Below, piece by piece: positions 42,347-50,295 of a stretch of 56,659 bases of DNA; positions within the stretch are counted from its first letter, which is position 1, and each line of letters starts with the position of its first letter. The notes under the pieces were generated by a model. It was not told where the DNA came from and searched no databases. It saw nothing but the letters and a program-made list of their open reading frames with translations. Source of the stretch: Candidatus Competibacteraceae bacterium (lineage in GTDB: Bacteria > Pseudomonadota > Gammaproteobacteria > Competibacterales > Competibacteraceae); assembly GCA_003989075.1 (NCBI GenBank), contig RXIX01000008.1:1-56659 (forward strand), given 5' to 3'. A program made the translations under genes and the position numbers.

Positions 42347-43228
42347 ATGAGCAATATCATCCAACAGAACCAGAGTTATCGGCGCGGGCTGATTCTGGGT
42401 CTGACGATTGCGGAAAGCGTTGTGCTAATCATTTTTGCACTGTTGTTAATTCTGACAACCCTACTAATTAGTAAGGACAGCCAACTTAAAACCTGTCAAA
42501 GTGAAAAACAGACGCTTGCTGAGCACTGTCATGATACCGATGAATTACTAATATCACTTCGGGAGCAGAATAAAAAAATAGTTGCATTAGAGAAAAAAAT
42601 TTCTGGTCTTGAGGCTGAATTGAACGCGCGAATCCAAAAAATTTCCAGTCTTGAAAAAAAAGCGGCTGATCTTGAAGCGCAATTAACTAAGCTGGAAAAA
42701 GTGCGGCAATTGCTTGAACGGATTAACCAACAAATTCCTGGCGATCAAGCGCTCTCAGAAAAACTAGATGTTTTGATCAAGCAAGCGGAAGCGTGGAAGC
42801 GACTCGTCCAGCAGCTTACAAAAAGCCAAGCAGTACCAGATGAACAAATTCAGGGGATGCTCAACAAAGCTTTAGAAAAGATAGGAACTGAACGGCCATC
42901 CTGCTGGGTGGCTAACGATGGCAAGCCGCAATACATTTTCACAATTGAGTTGCGTGCTAACGGCGTTATCGTTCATGACAATGCGATTCGCCCTGAAGAA
43001 CAACAGCAGTTACCAATCGAATCATTTTTGCTTGGTAGCGAAATGTCTTACGCACAGTTTCGCAATGCTGCGGAGGCGCTACGCTCGTGGGCCAAGGAAG
43101 AGCGGGCTGACAAGCAAAGTTGCGTCTTTTTTGTGAGGGTTATCGACCGAACTCCAGCCAATCAGAAAGCACTTTACAAGAATCGGCTACGCATCGTAGG
43201 TGAGTATTTTTACTATTTCGAACCTTAG
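42347..43228 (+). CDS. Single-TM coiled-coil protein, partner of the MotA/ZorA-like protein
   Basis: A 293-residue protein with one membrane helix at residues 15-41, a predicted coiled coil at about 45-130 (LEKKISGLEAELNARIQKIS) and a C-terminal domain from about 180 that begins SCWVANDGKPQYIFTIELRA and ends LRIVGEYFYYFEP. It is AT-rich compared with the preceding gene. Position and topology suit a MotB/ZorB-type stator partner. However, I see no OmpA-like peptidoglycan-binding motif and no clear Asp in the membrane helix (it has a Glu at 23), so that role is only a guess. The layout also parallels the 282-residue protein at the end of the minus-strand operon. Confidence 0.8.
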   Translation: MSNIIQQNQSYRRGLILGLTIAESVVLIIFALLLILTTLLISKDSQLKTCQSEKQTLAEHCHDTDELLISLREQNKKIVALEKKISGLEAELNARIQKISSLEKKAADLEAQLTKLEKVRQLLERINQQIPGDQALSEKLDVLIKQAEAWKRLVQQLTKSQAVPDEQIQGMLNKALEKIGTERPSCWVANDGKPQYIFTIELRANGVIVHDNAIRPEEQQQLPIESFLLGSEMSYAQFRNAAEALRSWAKEERADKQSCVFFVRVIDRTPANQKALYKNRLRIVGEYFYYFEP

Positions 43229-43471
43229 ATGTAGCGGATGACAAAAGCTTGCGGGCAGTGTCCATATCGCCACGATGCAGCATACCAGGGAAAACCGGGA
43301 TTAAAGCGGATGCGGGTATAGAAAGCGGGGACATAGATAAAACATTATTGCCGATCCGGTGAGAACCGCCTGTATTTTAATTTATTTTCCAATTTTTTTA
43401 TTGAAAAAGCTTTCTCCTCTTTTGTTCTATCCGAGTATTTGGTTGTGACGGCCAGATTGTCCTCTTTGCGA
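43229..43471. other. AT-rich gap after the seven-gene system
   Basis: No gene is seen. The DNA is AT-rich with T-runs, then passes into a phoX-like fragment at 43472. Confidence 0.4.
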
Positions 43472-43533
43472 CGTAATGCTTGACCACGTGGGTGAAACTA
43501 TCGGCCTTGACAGTCACCTCGGGAATGATACCG
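43472..43533 (-). pseudogene. Duplicated phoX gene fragment (62 bp)
   Basis: This stretch matches 45374-45435 of the nearby phoX gene in the same orientation with about seven differences. It translates as FGIIPEVTVKADSFTHVVKH against YGIIPEVTVKADGSTHVVKH in the intact protein. It is an isolated gene fragment with no start or remaining domain, placed immediately beyond an IS200/IS605-like end. Confidence 0.8.
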
Positions 43534-43549
43534 AACGGCGTTCTGCGCG

Positions 43550-44239
43550 CTATCCCTCCCCGCCCTGAAGGACGGGGTCTCTCGCGGAGAATCTGATGCA
43601 TAAACCGTTGCGCGGCGTGATGGAAAGGACGAACCCATCAGCGGCGGCGGGCAAATCGGCTGGATCCAGACCGGGCAACAGACGAAATGGCGCGTCTCCC
43701 TCGCCACCGTCCCAGTCACGCGGATCACCAGGACGCTGCGCGAAAGCCGCGCGCCAATTGTCCTCGCGGATGTAGCGATCCATGGCCCAGCTTTGCGGAT
43801 CAAGGCCCAGTGCAGCAACCGCCGCGTGCAGCATCTCCGGCGTCAGGGTATTTTCCCAGGGATTACGGCTCGGCGAGGCGGTGAACGGACTGATGGGCGT
43901 GAATGAGTATTCAAGCTGCAGATTGCCCAATCGCGGCTCGGCGCCGGCCTGCGGGAAATTGTTACCCAGCCCGATCTGATAAAGCCCGTTGCTATGGCAG
44001 AACAGGCAGGCATTCTGGGTGCCGCGCGCAGTCTCGATATGGCATTGCGCAGGAATATGTGCGTAGGGATTGCTAAAGGTCAGCGGGCTGCGCCAGTCGC
44101 CCTGGGGATAGCGAATTGCCGCTGCTGAGCTGGTGCGCGGGCTGGCGTGGCTCTGGCTATCGCCGCACCCGTTCAGCAGGGCGCTCAGCATCAGCATTGC
44201 GATGCCACGGCAATACAGGCTCCACGCTCTGCGGTCCAT
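43550..44239 (-). pseudogene. Lipoprotein cytochrome c-like gene, 3' end replaced by an IS end
   Basis: A 229-residue frame. The start has a lipoprotein signal peptide (LMLSALLNGCGDS, lipidated Cys). A single haem-binding motif, CLFCH, lies near residue 78 after AHIPAQCHIETARGTQN. The remainder (SPSRNPWENTLTPEMLHAAV, WDGGEGDAPFRLLPGLDPAD) suggests a larger c-type cytochrome-like protein. The last ten codons (ARDPVLQGGEG) come from the IS200/IS605-like hairpin at 43554-43580, so the gene has lost its natural 3' end. GGAG precedes the ATG. It lies downstream of phoX behind that gene's terminator. The remaining protein could still be made and lipidated, but function is doubtful. Confidence 0.7.
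43554..43580 (-). mobile_element. IS200/IS605 (TnpB-type) right-end hairpin relic
   Basis: On the minus strand GACCCCGTCCTTCAGGGCGG then GGAGGGATAG has the hairpin CCCCGTCCTTCAGGGCGGGG common at the right end of IS200/IS605-family elements and at the 3' end of their TnpB omega RNA scaffold. No tnpA or tnpB gene is present within the window next to it. It forms the last codons and stop of the truncated cytochrome gene. Confidence 0.6.
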
Positions 44240-44257
44240 GATGCACTCTCCTCGGTG

Positions 44258-44290
44258 AAAAAATGAAAGCTGGCGGTGGTTGCCGCCAGC
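44258..44290 (-). terminator. Rho-independent terminator of phoX
   Basis: On the minus strand GCTGGCGG-CAACCA-CCGCCAGC is followed by TTTCATTTTTT. It starts about 28 bp after the phoX stop codon. Confidence 0.9.
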
Positions 44291-44318
44291 TTCTGGTCAT
44301 GCGAACTGCCGCAGATGA

Positions 44319-46181
44319 TTACAGACCGGGAATACCGCCGATATAGCCAACCGGGGCGTTGAACCTGTCGATCATCGGCGTGAGCTGCGCCTTGAGATCG
44401 GCGTTGATGCTGCTCGGAAAATCGCCGTAGTGCTGGGCATTGCTCATGATATAGGCGTGGCCATTCAGGTTCTCGACCACCTGCAGGCCGGTGGACTCGG
44501 CGCCGGCGGTGAGGGTGAGAATGCGGGTCAACTTCTGGGTGTCGACGTTATAGGCCCACAGGAAGTTGTTGATGTGCATGCCCGAATCCTCACCGATGAA
44601 CAGAGTGCGCATCTTCTCAGAGAAGAACAGGTTGTCGGTATTGGCGATACTGTTCACATCAGCGGTATTGCCAGCCGCGTCGGCACTGATCGGCTTGCCC
44701 AGCAGCGCCGGCTCAACGTACATGCTGACCGCCACCCAGTCGGAATTGATGGCATTGCCCTGGCTGTCCTTGACGCCTGACTGCAGATCCAGTGTATAGG
44801 TCGCGCCGGCCTTGTTCTCGGCCAGGCGGATATGATCAGCCGGCTCGGTAGCGTCGGAGCGCATGCTGCTCTCGATGCGCGACATGGCCATGTACAGCTT
44901 TTTATCCTTGGCGTTGATCGCGATGCCTTCCATCTTGGTCCACTCGGTGGTGCCACCAAGCAGCGCCGTGTAGCGACGGGTCTCCAGGAAAGCGGCCGCC
45001 TTTTCCATGCCCGGCTTCAGGCGCAGGCACTCATCCGCTGCAGAGCCGGCGCGCACCCGGGTAAAGCCGGCGGCACAACTGCCCGCACTGGGCGCAACGG
45101 CCTCGAAAATGTCGCTGAAGCTCAGGGTTTCGGCCAGCGCCTGAATCTCAGCGTCCGTGCCATGACCGAGCTTGATCCAGCTCAGGTTGGCACGGCCACC
45201 GCCCTGGTCGCTGGTCTGGTTCCACTTGGCGGTATAGACGGTGCCGGCGGACAGATCACCGGCCTTGTCGGCAACAAACATCGTCATCTGCACATAGGCG
45301 CCGTCATCGCCCAGATAGGCGGTGCGCTGATCGGGCATGACTTTGGCCATTTCCCAGGTGCCGCGCGCCATAGCGTAGTGCTTGACCACGTGGGTGGAAC
45401 CATCGGCCTTGACCGTCACCTCGGGAATGATGCCGTAGTGATAGGGATTGGCCTGGCGCTCGCCCTTGAAGTACAGCTCGCCGAGCGCCTTAAGACCCGC
45501 AGTGGTGGTGCCGTAGTTCTTGCTGTCGAGCGGATTGTAGATCAGGTCGTAATCTTCTTCGGAACCGAGGTGGGTATTCCAAGGCGTCTGCGAGCCCGCG
45601 CAGGGAATCCAGAGACCGTTCACGCTGGAGAAGTCAATCGGCCTGACCCGGGCAGCAGTCAGCTTGCCATTGCTGGCCTGGGTGATCTCGCTCAGGGTCA
45701 TCGACATCGGCATGCGCGTATACCAGCCGGGCGTGGTGTAAGCCACCGAGCCATCGCTCAGAAGCCAGTCGTACTCGTAATGGCTGACCAGGAACAGCGT
45801 GCTGTCGATCTTGAGCAGGCTGTTGGAGTCGGGCGTTTCGGCCACCACCGGGTTGCCCATCGGATCCAGCAGCGGCTCCATCCGGTCGTTGTACAACTGG
45901 CCGGCCGCGTACTTCTTGCCGTTGACCTCGGCGATGGGATCCTTAACGCTGAACAGCACGTTATAGGACAGCGGCGCTTCAACCACGCGGCCGTCGGCAT
46001 AGCTCAGTTTGGCAACCGACTGGGTGTAGGTTCTGGCCTTTTCATCGGCGGTCGCCGGTGCCGGAGTTTCGGTGAATTCGATCGCCCGCAGCGCGGTGCT
46101 CGAACTGTCGTTATTATCATCGCTGCAACCCGACAAACTCAGCACTGATAGCAGCGCGGCAGTCAATAACTTCATACGCAT
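44319..46181 (-). CDS. phoX: PhoX-family alkaline phosphatase (DUF839), lipoprotein form
   Basis: A 620-residue exported protein of the PhoX/DUF839 family. The signal peptide (MRMKLLTAALLSVLSLSGCS) ends in a lipobox, so it is probably a lipoprotein, whereas classical PhoX uses a Tat signal. The body has SLLKIDSTLFLVSHYEYDW, NTHLGSEEDYD (a metal-ligand segment), YGIIPEVTVKADGSTHVVKH, MARGTWEMAKVMPDQRTAYL with GDDGAYVQMTMFVADKAGD, and TKMEGIAINAKDKKLYMAMS. PhoX enzymes are calcium/iron-dependent phosphomonoesterases that release phosphate in the periplasm. The ATG at 46179-46181 is chosen because AGGAGAG precedes it by eight bases; an upstream ATG gives no signal peptide. No Pho box was identified by eye. 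Confidence 0.92.
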   Translation of the reverse strand: MRMKLLTAALLSVLSLSGCSDDNNDSSSTALRAIEFTETPAPATADEKARTYTQSVAKLSYADGRVVEAPLSYNVLFSVKDPIAEVNGKKYAAGQLYNDRMEPLLDPMGNPVVAETPDSNSLLKIDSTLFLVSHYEYDWLLSDGSVAYTTPGWYTRMPMSMTLSEITQASNGKLTAARVRPIDFSSVNGLWIPCAGSQTPWNTHLGSEEDYDLIYNPLDSKNYGTTTAGLKALGELYFKGERQANPYHYGIIPEVTVKADGSTHVVKHYAMARGTWEMAKVMPDQRTAYLGDDGAYVQMTMFVADKAGDLSAGTVYTAKWNQTSDQGGGRANLSWIKLGHGTDAEIQALAETLSFSDIFEAVAPSAGSCAAGFTRVRAGSAADECLRLKPGMEKAAAFLETRRYTALLGGTTEWTKMEGIAINAKDKKLYMAMSRIESSMRSDATEPADHIRLAENKAGATYTLDLQSGVKDSQGNAINSDWVAVSMYVEPALLGKPISADAAGNTADVNSIANTDNLFFSEKMRTLFIGEDSGMHINNFLWAYNVDTQKLTRILTLTAGAESTGLQVVENLNGHAYIMSNAQHYGDFPSSINADLKAQLTPMIDRFNAPVGYIGGIPGL

Positions 46182-46376
46182 CGGACATACTCTCCTGGCA
46201 TTAAGCGGTGCGCCATGGTGCCCCGGCAGCATTGCTCCACTATGACCATGCCATGACAGCCGCGTGACCACACCATGAAAAGCGCATGACTCAACATCGC
46301 GCCTGGAACGCGCGACTTGGTCTGGCTGGCTGTGTCATGCCGGCCCATGCGCCCCTTTCCAAGGACTCTGGCATGG

Positions 46377-46394
46377 TCTAAAGTGGGTTTTAGA
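46377..46394. promoter_or_regulatory. Inverted repeat upstream of pilB
   Basis: TCTAAA-GTGGGT-TTTAGA is a perfect 6-bp inverted repeat about 55 bp before the pilB start. It may be an operator; no sigma-54 -24/-12 pair (GG-N10-GC) fits here. Confidence 0.25.
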
Positions 46395-46446
46395 ACACTC
46401 CCATCAGCATGCTTACCCGCCGCAACCGGATTTCCCCAGCACCTCC

Positions 46447-48171
46447 ATGGCCACCCTCCCCAACAACGTCATCAGCCAGCCCAGCGGCCAATTAAGCGGG
46501 CTTTCCCGGCAACTTGTGCTCAACCGCCTGCTCGACGAAACCGTTGCCCTGCAGGCCATCGAGCAGGCACGCAAGGAAAGCGTGCCCCTGGTCAGCTATC
46601 TGGTTGATAACAAACTGGCCCGCGACCGCGATATCGCCCGCATCGCCTCGCGCAGCTTCAACCTGCCGCTGTTTGATCTCGACACCCTGGATATCGACAA
46701 GACGGTCGTGCAGCTGGTCGATGAAAAGCTGGTGCGCCAGCATCTGGCACTGCCGCTGCACAAGCGCGGCCGGCGCCTGTTTGTCGGCGTGTGCGATCCG
46801 ACCAGCCAGCGCATGCTGGAAGATTTCAAGTTCCAGACCCGGCTTGACATCGAGCAGGTGATCGTCAGTCAGGGCCAGTTGACCAAAGCGCTTGAGAACG
46901 CCCTAGAGCAGCAGAACAGCGCGGTCATGAATGAGGACATCGGTGATCTCGACTTCAGCGCTGAAGGCGACGGCGCCAAGGTCGAAACCCTCACCCAGGG
47001 TGACGCCGACGACGCACCGGTGGTGCGTTTTGTCAACCAGGTCATCATCCAGGCCATCAACCGTGGTGCCTCGGACATCCATTTCGAACCCTATGAGAAG
47101 ATCTATCGGGTGCGCCTGCGTCAGGATGGCATTCTCGATGAACTGTACAAGCCACCGGTGAGCATGGCGCCACGGATTTCCGCCCGCCTCAAGATCATGG
47201 CTCAGCTCGACATCGCCGAGCGCCGCGTGCCGCAGGACGGCCGCATCAAGCTCTACCTGACCAAGCAGCGCGCCATCGATTTCCGCGTCAACACCCTGCC
47301 GACCCTGTGGGGCGAAAAGGTGGTGATGCGTCTGCTCGACCCGTCCAGCGCGCAGATGGGCATCGATGCCCTCGGCTACGAGCCCCATCAGAAAGAGCTG
47401 TTCATGAAGGCCATCCACAAGCCCCAGGGCATGGTGCTGGTCACTGGCCCGACCGGCAGCGGCAAAACGGTTTCCCTGTATACCGCGCTCAACATTCTCA
47501 ACACCGCCGCGGTCAATATCTCCACTGCCGAGGATCCGGTTGAAATCAACCTGGCCGGCATCAATCAGGTCAACGTCAACCCCAAAGTGGGCATGACCTT
47601 CGCCAACGCCCTGCGCTCCTTCCTGCGCCAGGACCCGGACATCATCATGGTCGGCGAAATCCGCGACCTGGAAACCGCCGAGATCGCCATCAAGGCCGCG
47701 CAGACTGGCCACATGGTGCTCTCCACCCTGCACACCAACAGCGCACCCCAGACCCTCAGCCGCCTGATGAACATGGGCGTAGCGGCTTACAACATCGCGT
47801 CAAGCGTCACCCTGATCATCGCCCAGCGCCTCGCCCGTCGGCTCTGCCAGCACTGCAAGGAAGAGGTGCAGATCCCAGCCGAGGAATTGATCAACCAGGG
47901 TTTCCGCCAGGACGAACTCAAGGAACTGACCATCTACAAGGCGGCCGGTTGCGACCAGTGCAACCACGGCTACAAAGGCCGGCTCGGCATCTACGAGGTA
48001 CTGCCGATCTCCGAGGAAATCGGCCGGATCATCATGGCCAGCGGCAACGCCCTCCAGATCGCTGAACAGGCCAAGCGCGAAGGCATCAATGACCTGCGTC
48101 AATCGGGCCTGAACAAGGTGCGGATGGGTCTGACCAGCCTTGAAGAAGTCAACCGGGTAACGACCGACTAG
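46447..48171 (+). CDS. pilB: Type IV pilus assembly ATPase PilB
   Basis: A 574-residue type II secretion/type IV pilus extension ATPase. The N-terminal MshEN-like region spans about residues 1-170. The ATPase core has Walker A VTGPTGSGKTVSLYTALNI (near 335), Asp box and Walker B-type IIMVGEIRDLETAEIAIKAA, and His box GHMVLSTLHTN. A C-terminal four-Cys zinc site (RLCQHCKEE ... GCDQCNHGYKGRLGIYEVL) is typical of PilB rather than the retraction ATPase PilT. It powers pilus extension from the inner-membrane platform PilC encoded next. The operon continues as pilC, pilD, coaE. Confidence 0.96.
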   Translation: MATLPNNVISQPSGQLSGLSRQLVLNRLLDETVALQAIEQARKESVPLVSYLVDNKLARDRDIARIASRSFNLPLFDLDTLDIDKTVVQLVDEKLVRQHLALPLHKRGRRLFVGVCDPTSQRMLEDFKFQTRLDIEQVIVSQGQLTKALENALEQQNSAVMNEDIGDLDFSAEGDGAKVETLTQGDADDAPVVRFVNQVIIQAINRGASDIHFEPYEKIYRVRLRQDGILDELYKPPVSMAPRISARLKIMAQLDIAERRVPQDGRIKLYLTKQRAIDFRVNTLPTLWGEKVVMRLLDPSSAQMGIDALGYEPHQKELFMKAIHKPQGMVLVTGPTGSGKTVSLYTALNILNTAAVNISTAEDPVEINLAGINQVNVNPKVGMTFANALRSFLRQDPDIIMVGEIRDLETAEIAIKAAQTGHMVLSTLHTNSAPQTLSRLMNMGVAAYNIASSVTLIIAQRLARRLCQHCKEEVQIPAEELINQGFRQDELKELTIYKAAGCDQCNHGYKGRLGIYEVLPISEEIGRIIMASGNALQIAEQAKREGINDLRQSGLNKVRMGLTSLEEVNRVTTD

Positions 48172-48181
48172 GACAACAGGC

Positions 48182-49420
48182 GTGGCCAAACAACCGACTC
48201 CAGTCAAGAGGAAGAAGGAAGAGGAATCGACCTTCAAGTGGGAGGGTACCGACAAGCGCGGCACACGGGTCAAGGGCGAATTGCGCGGCCTCAACCAGAA
48301 CCTGGTCAAGGCCGAGCTGCGTCGCCAGGGCATCATCCCGCTGCGGGTCAGCAAGAAGGCCAAACCGCTACTCAACTTCGGCGATACCATCGTTCCAAAG
48401 GACATCATGCTGTTCACCCGCCAGTTATGCACCATGCTCGGCTCCGGTATCGCCGTGGTGCAGGCGCTGGACATGGTCGGGCACAGCAATCGCAAACCCA
48501 AGGTCAAGGAACTGATCCTGACCATCAAGGCCGATGTCGAGGCCGGCACCTCGCTGTCCAAGGCCATGGCCAGGCACCATCTGTACTTCAACGACCTGTA
48601 CTGCAGTCTGGTGCATGCTGGAGAGGAAGCCGGCGTGCTGGAAGTACTCCTCGACAAGATCGCTACCTACCTGGAAAAGTCCGAAGCACTCAAGGCCAAG
48701 GTTAAGAAGGCGCTGACCTACCCCACCATCGTGCTGATTTTCGCCTTCGTAGTCACCGCCATCCTGCTGATCTTCGTCATCCCAACCTTCGAGGACCTGT
48801 TCAAGAACTTTGGCGCTGAGCTGCCGGCACTCACTAAATTTGTGATCGAGCTTTCCGGTGTCTTTCAGGAATACTGGTACCTGATCCTCGGTACGCCGGT
48901 GGTGGCTGTGGTAGGTTTCATCGCAGCCCGTAAACGCTCGCGCGCCTTCTATCAGTGGCTGGACCGCATGGTGCTGCAACTGCCGCTGATCGGCGATCTG
49001 GTCGCCACTTCGGCCAATGCCCGCTTTGCCCGCACCCTTTCGACCCTGTTCAGTGGCGGTGTACCCCTGGTAGACGCGATGCAAAGCGTCGCCGGCGCTA
49101 CCGGCAATTACGTCTACGAGAAAGCCGTGCTGGCCATGCGCGACTCGGTGTCGATCGGTCAGCAGCTCAATTTCGCCATGCGCCAGAGCAGCCTGTTTCC
49201 CGATATGGTGATCCAGATGGTTGCCATCGGCGAGGAAGCCGGCTCGCTGGGCGACATGCTGGCCAAGGTCGCCGATTTCTACGAAGCGGAAGTCGACCAG
49301 AAGGTTGATACCCTGACCACCATGATCGAACCCTTGCTGATGGCTTTCCTGGCCGGTGTGGTCGGTACCCTGGTGATCGCCATGTACCTGCCGATCTTCA
49401 AGCTGGCGGCGGCGGTCTGA
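48182..49420 (+). CDS. pilC: Type IV pilus inner-membrane platform protein PilC
   Basis: A 412-residue protein with two tandem T2SF domains, each including an amphipathic helix bundle and a membrane helix: FTRQLCTMLGSGIAVVQALD, KVKKALTYPTIVLIFAFVVT, then FARTLSTLFSGGVPLVDAMQ and a C-terminal helix PLLMAFLAGVVGTLVIAMYL. PilC forms the platform that PilB turns or engages to add pilin subunits. It starts with GTG ten bp after pilB and is separated by a single base from pilD. Length and motifs are normal. Confidence 0.96.
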   Translation: MAKQPTPVKRKKEEESTFKWEGTDKRGTRVKGELRGLNQNLVKAELRRQGIIPLRVSKKAKPLLNFGDTIVPKDIMLFTRQLCTMLGSGIAVVQALDMVGHSNRKPKVKELILTIKADVEAGTSLSKAMARHHLYFNDLYCSLVHAGEEAGVLEVLLDKIATYLEKSEALKAKVKKALTYPTIVLIFAFVVTAILLIFVIPTFEDLFKNFGAELPALTKFVIELSGVFQEYWYLILGTPVVAVVGFIAARKRSRAFYQWLDRMVLQLPLIGDLVATSANARFARTLSTLFSGGVPLVDAMQSVAGATGNYVYEKAVLAMRDSVSIGQQLNFAMRQSSLFPDMVIQMVAIGEEAGSLGDMLAKVADFYEAEVDQKVDTLTTMIEPLLMAFLAGVVGTLVIAMYLPIFKLAAAV

Positions 49421-49421
49421 G

Positions 49422-50291
49422 ATGAACCTCGCTGCGCTGCTGGCCGAATCTCCGGCACTGTTCATCGGCCTGGCCGTGCTGTTCGGCCTGATGGTGGGCA
49501 GCTTTCTCAATGTGGTGATCTATCGCCTGCCGCTGATCATGGAGCGTGAGTGGCGGGCGCAATGCTGCGAACTGCTCGGCCAGCCGGTGGCGGATAAAAC
49601 CCCACCCCTGAGCCTGTGGGGGCCACGTTCGCAATGCCCGCACTGTGGCCACCTGATCACCGCGCTGGAAAATATTCCCCTGTTCAGCTATCTGCGCCAG
49701 CGCGGCCGCTGCGCCCATTGCCAGGGGCCGATCAGCATCCAGTATCCGCTGGTGGAAGCGGCGAGCGGTCTGCTGGCCGGGATCGTCGCATGGCAATTCG
49801 GCTTTGGCTGGCCGGCAGCGGCAGCGCTGCTGTGCACCTGGATTCTGCTGGCCGCCAGCATCATCGATCTGCATCACCAGCTGCTGCCTGATGATCTAAC
49901 CCTGCCGCTGTTGTGGCTGGGTCTACTGGCGGCGCTGTTTGGCCTGTTCGTGCCCTTGCCGGACGCTGTGATCGGCGCCATGGCCGGCTATCTGTCACTG
50001 TGGCTGGTTTACCAGGGCTTTCGCCTGCTGACCGGCAAGGAAGGCATGGGCCATGGCGATTTCAAGCTGCTGGCGGCGCTCGGCGCCTGGTGCGGCTGGC
50101 AGTATCTGGTGACGATCGTGCTGCTGTCGTCGCTGGTCGGCGCGGTGCTTGGTCTGGGCCTGATCCTGTTCCGGGGACGCGATCGCCAGGTACCGATGCC
50201 GTTTGGGCCATTCCTGGCCGCCGCCGGCTGGCTGGTGCTGCTGTGGGGCGCACCGATCAACCGCGCCTGGCTGGCGTGGCTGGGGCTGTAG
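49422..50291 (+). CDS. pilD: Prepilin peptidase / N-methyltransferase PilD
   Basis: A 289-residue polytopic aspartic protease. The N-terminal part has GLMVGSFLNVVIYRLPLIME and the zinc site in two C-x2-C pairs (SQCPHCGHL ... GRCAHCQGPISIQYPLVEAA). The catalytic aspartates are in ASIIDLHHQLLPDDLTLP and GMGHGDFKLLAALGAWCG. It cleaves the short leader of type IV prepilins and N-methylates the new Phe. It is the usual third gene after pilB and pilC; coaE starts four bases after its stop. Confidence 0.97.
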   Translation: MNLAALLAESPALFIGLAVLFGLMVGSFLNVVIYRLPLIMEREWRAQCCELLGQPVADKTPPLSLWGPRSQCPHCGHLITALENIPLFSYLRQRGRCAHCQGPISIQYPLVEAASGLLAGIVAWQFGFGWPAAAALLCTWILLAASIIDLHHQLLPDDLTLPLLWLGLLAALFGLFVPLPDAVIGAMAGYLSLWLVYQGFRLLTGKEGMGHGDFKLLAALGAWCGWQYLVTIVLLSSLVGAVLGLGLILFRGRDRQVPMPFGPFLAAAGWLVLLWGAPINRAWLAWLGL

Positions 50292-50295
50292 GGCG

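Noticed and set aside
40412..43228. Complete Zorya anti-phage system
   Set aside because: Only the ZorA/ZorB-like topology is present; no ZorC, ZorD or ZorE-like gene is seen and the second protein shows no OmpA-like motif.
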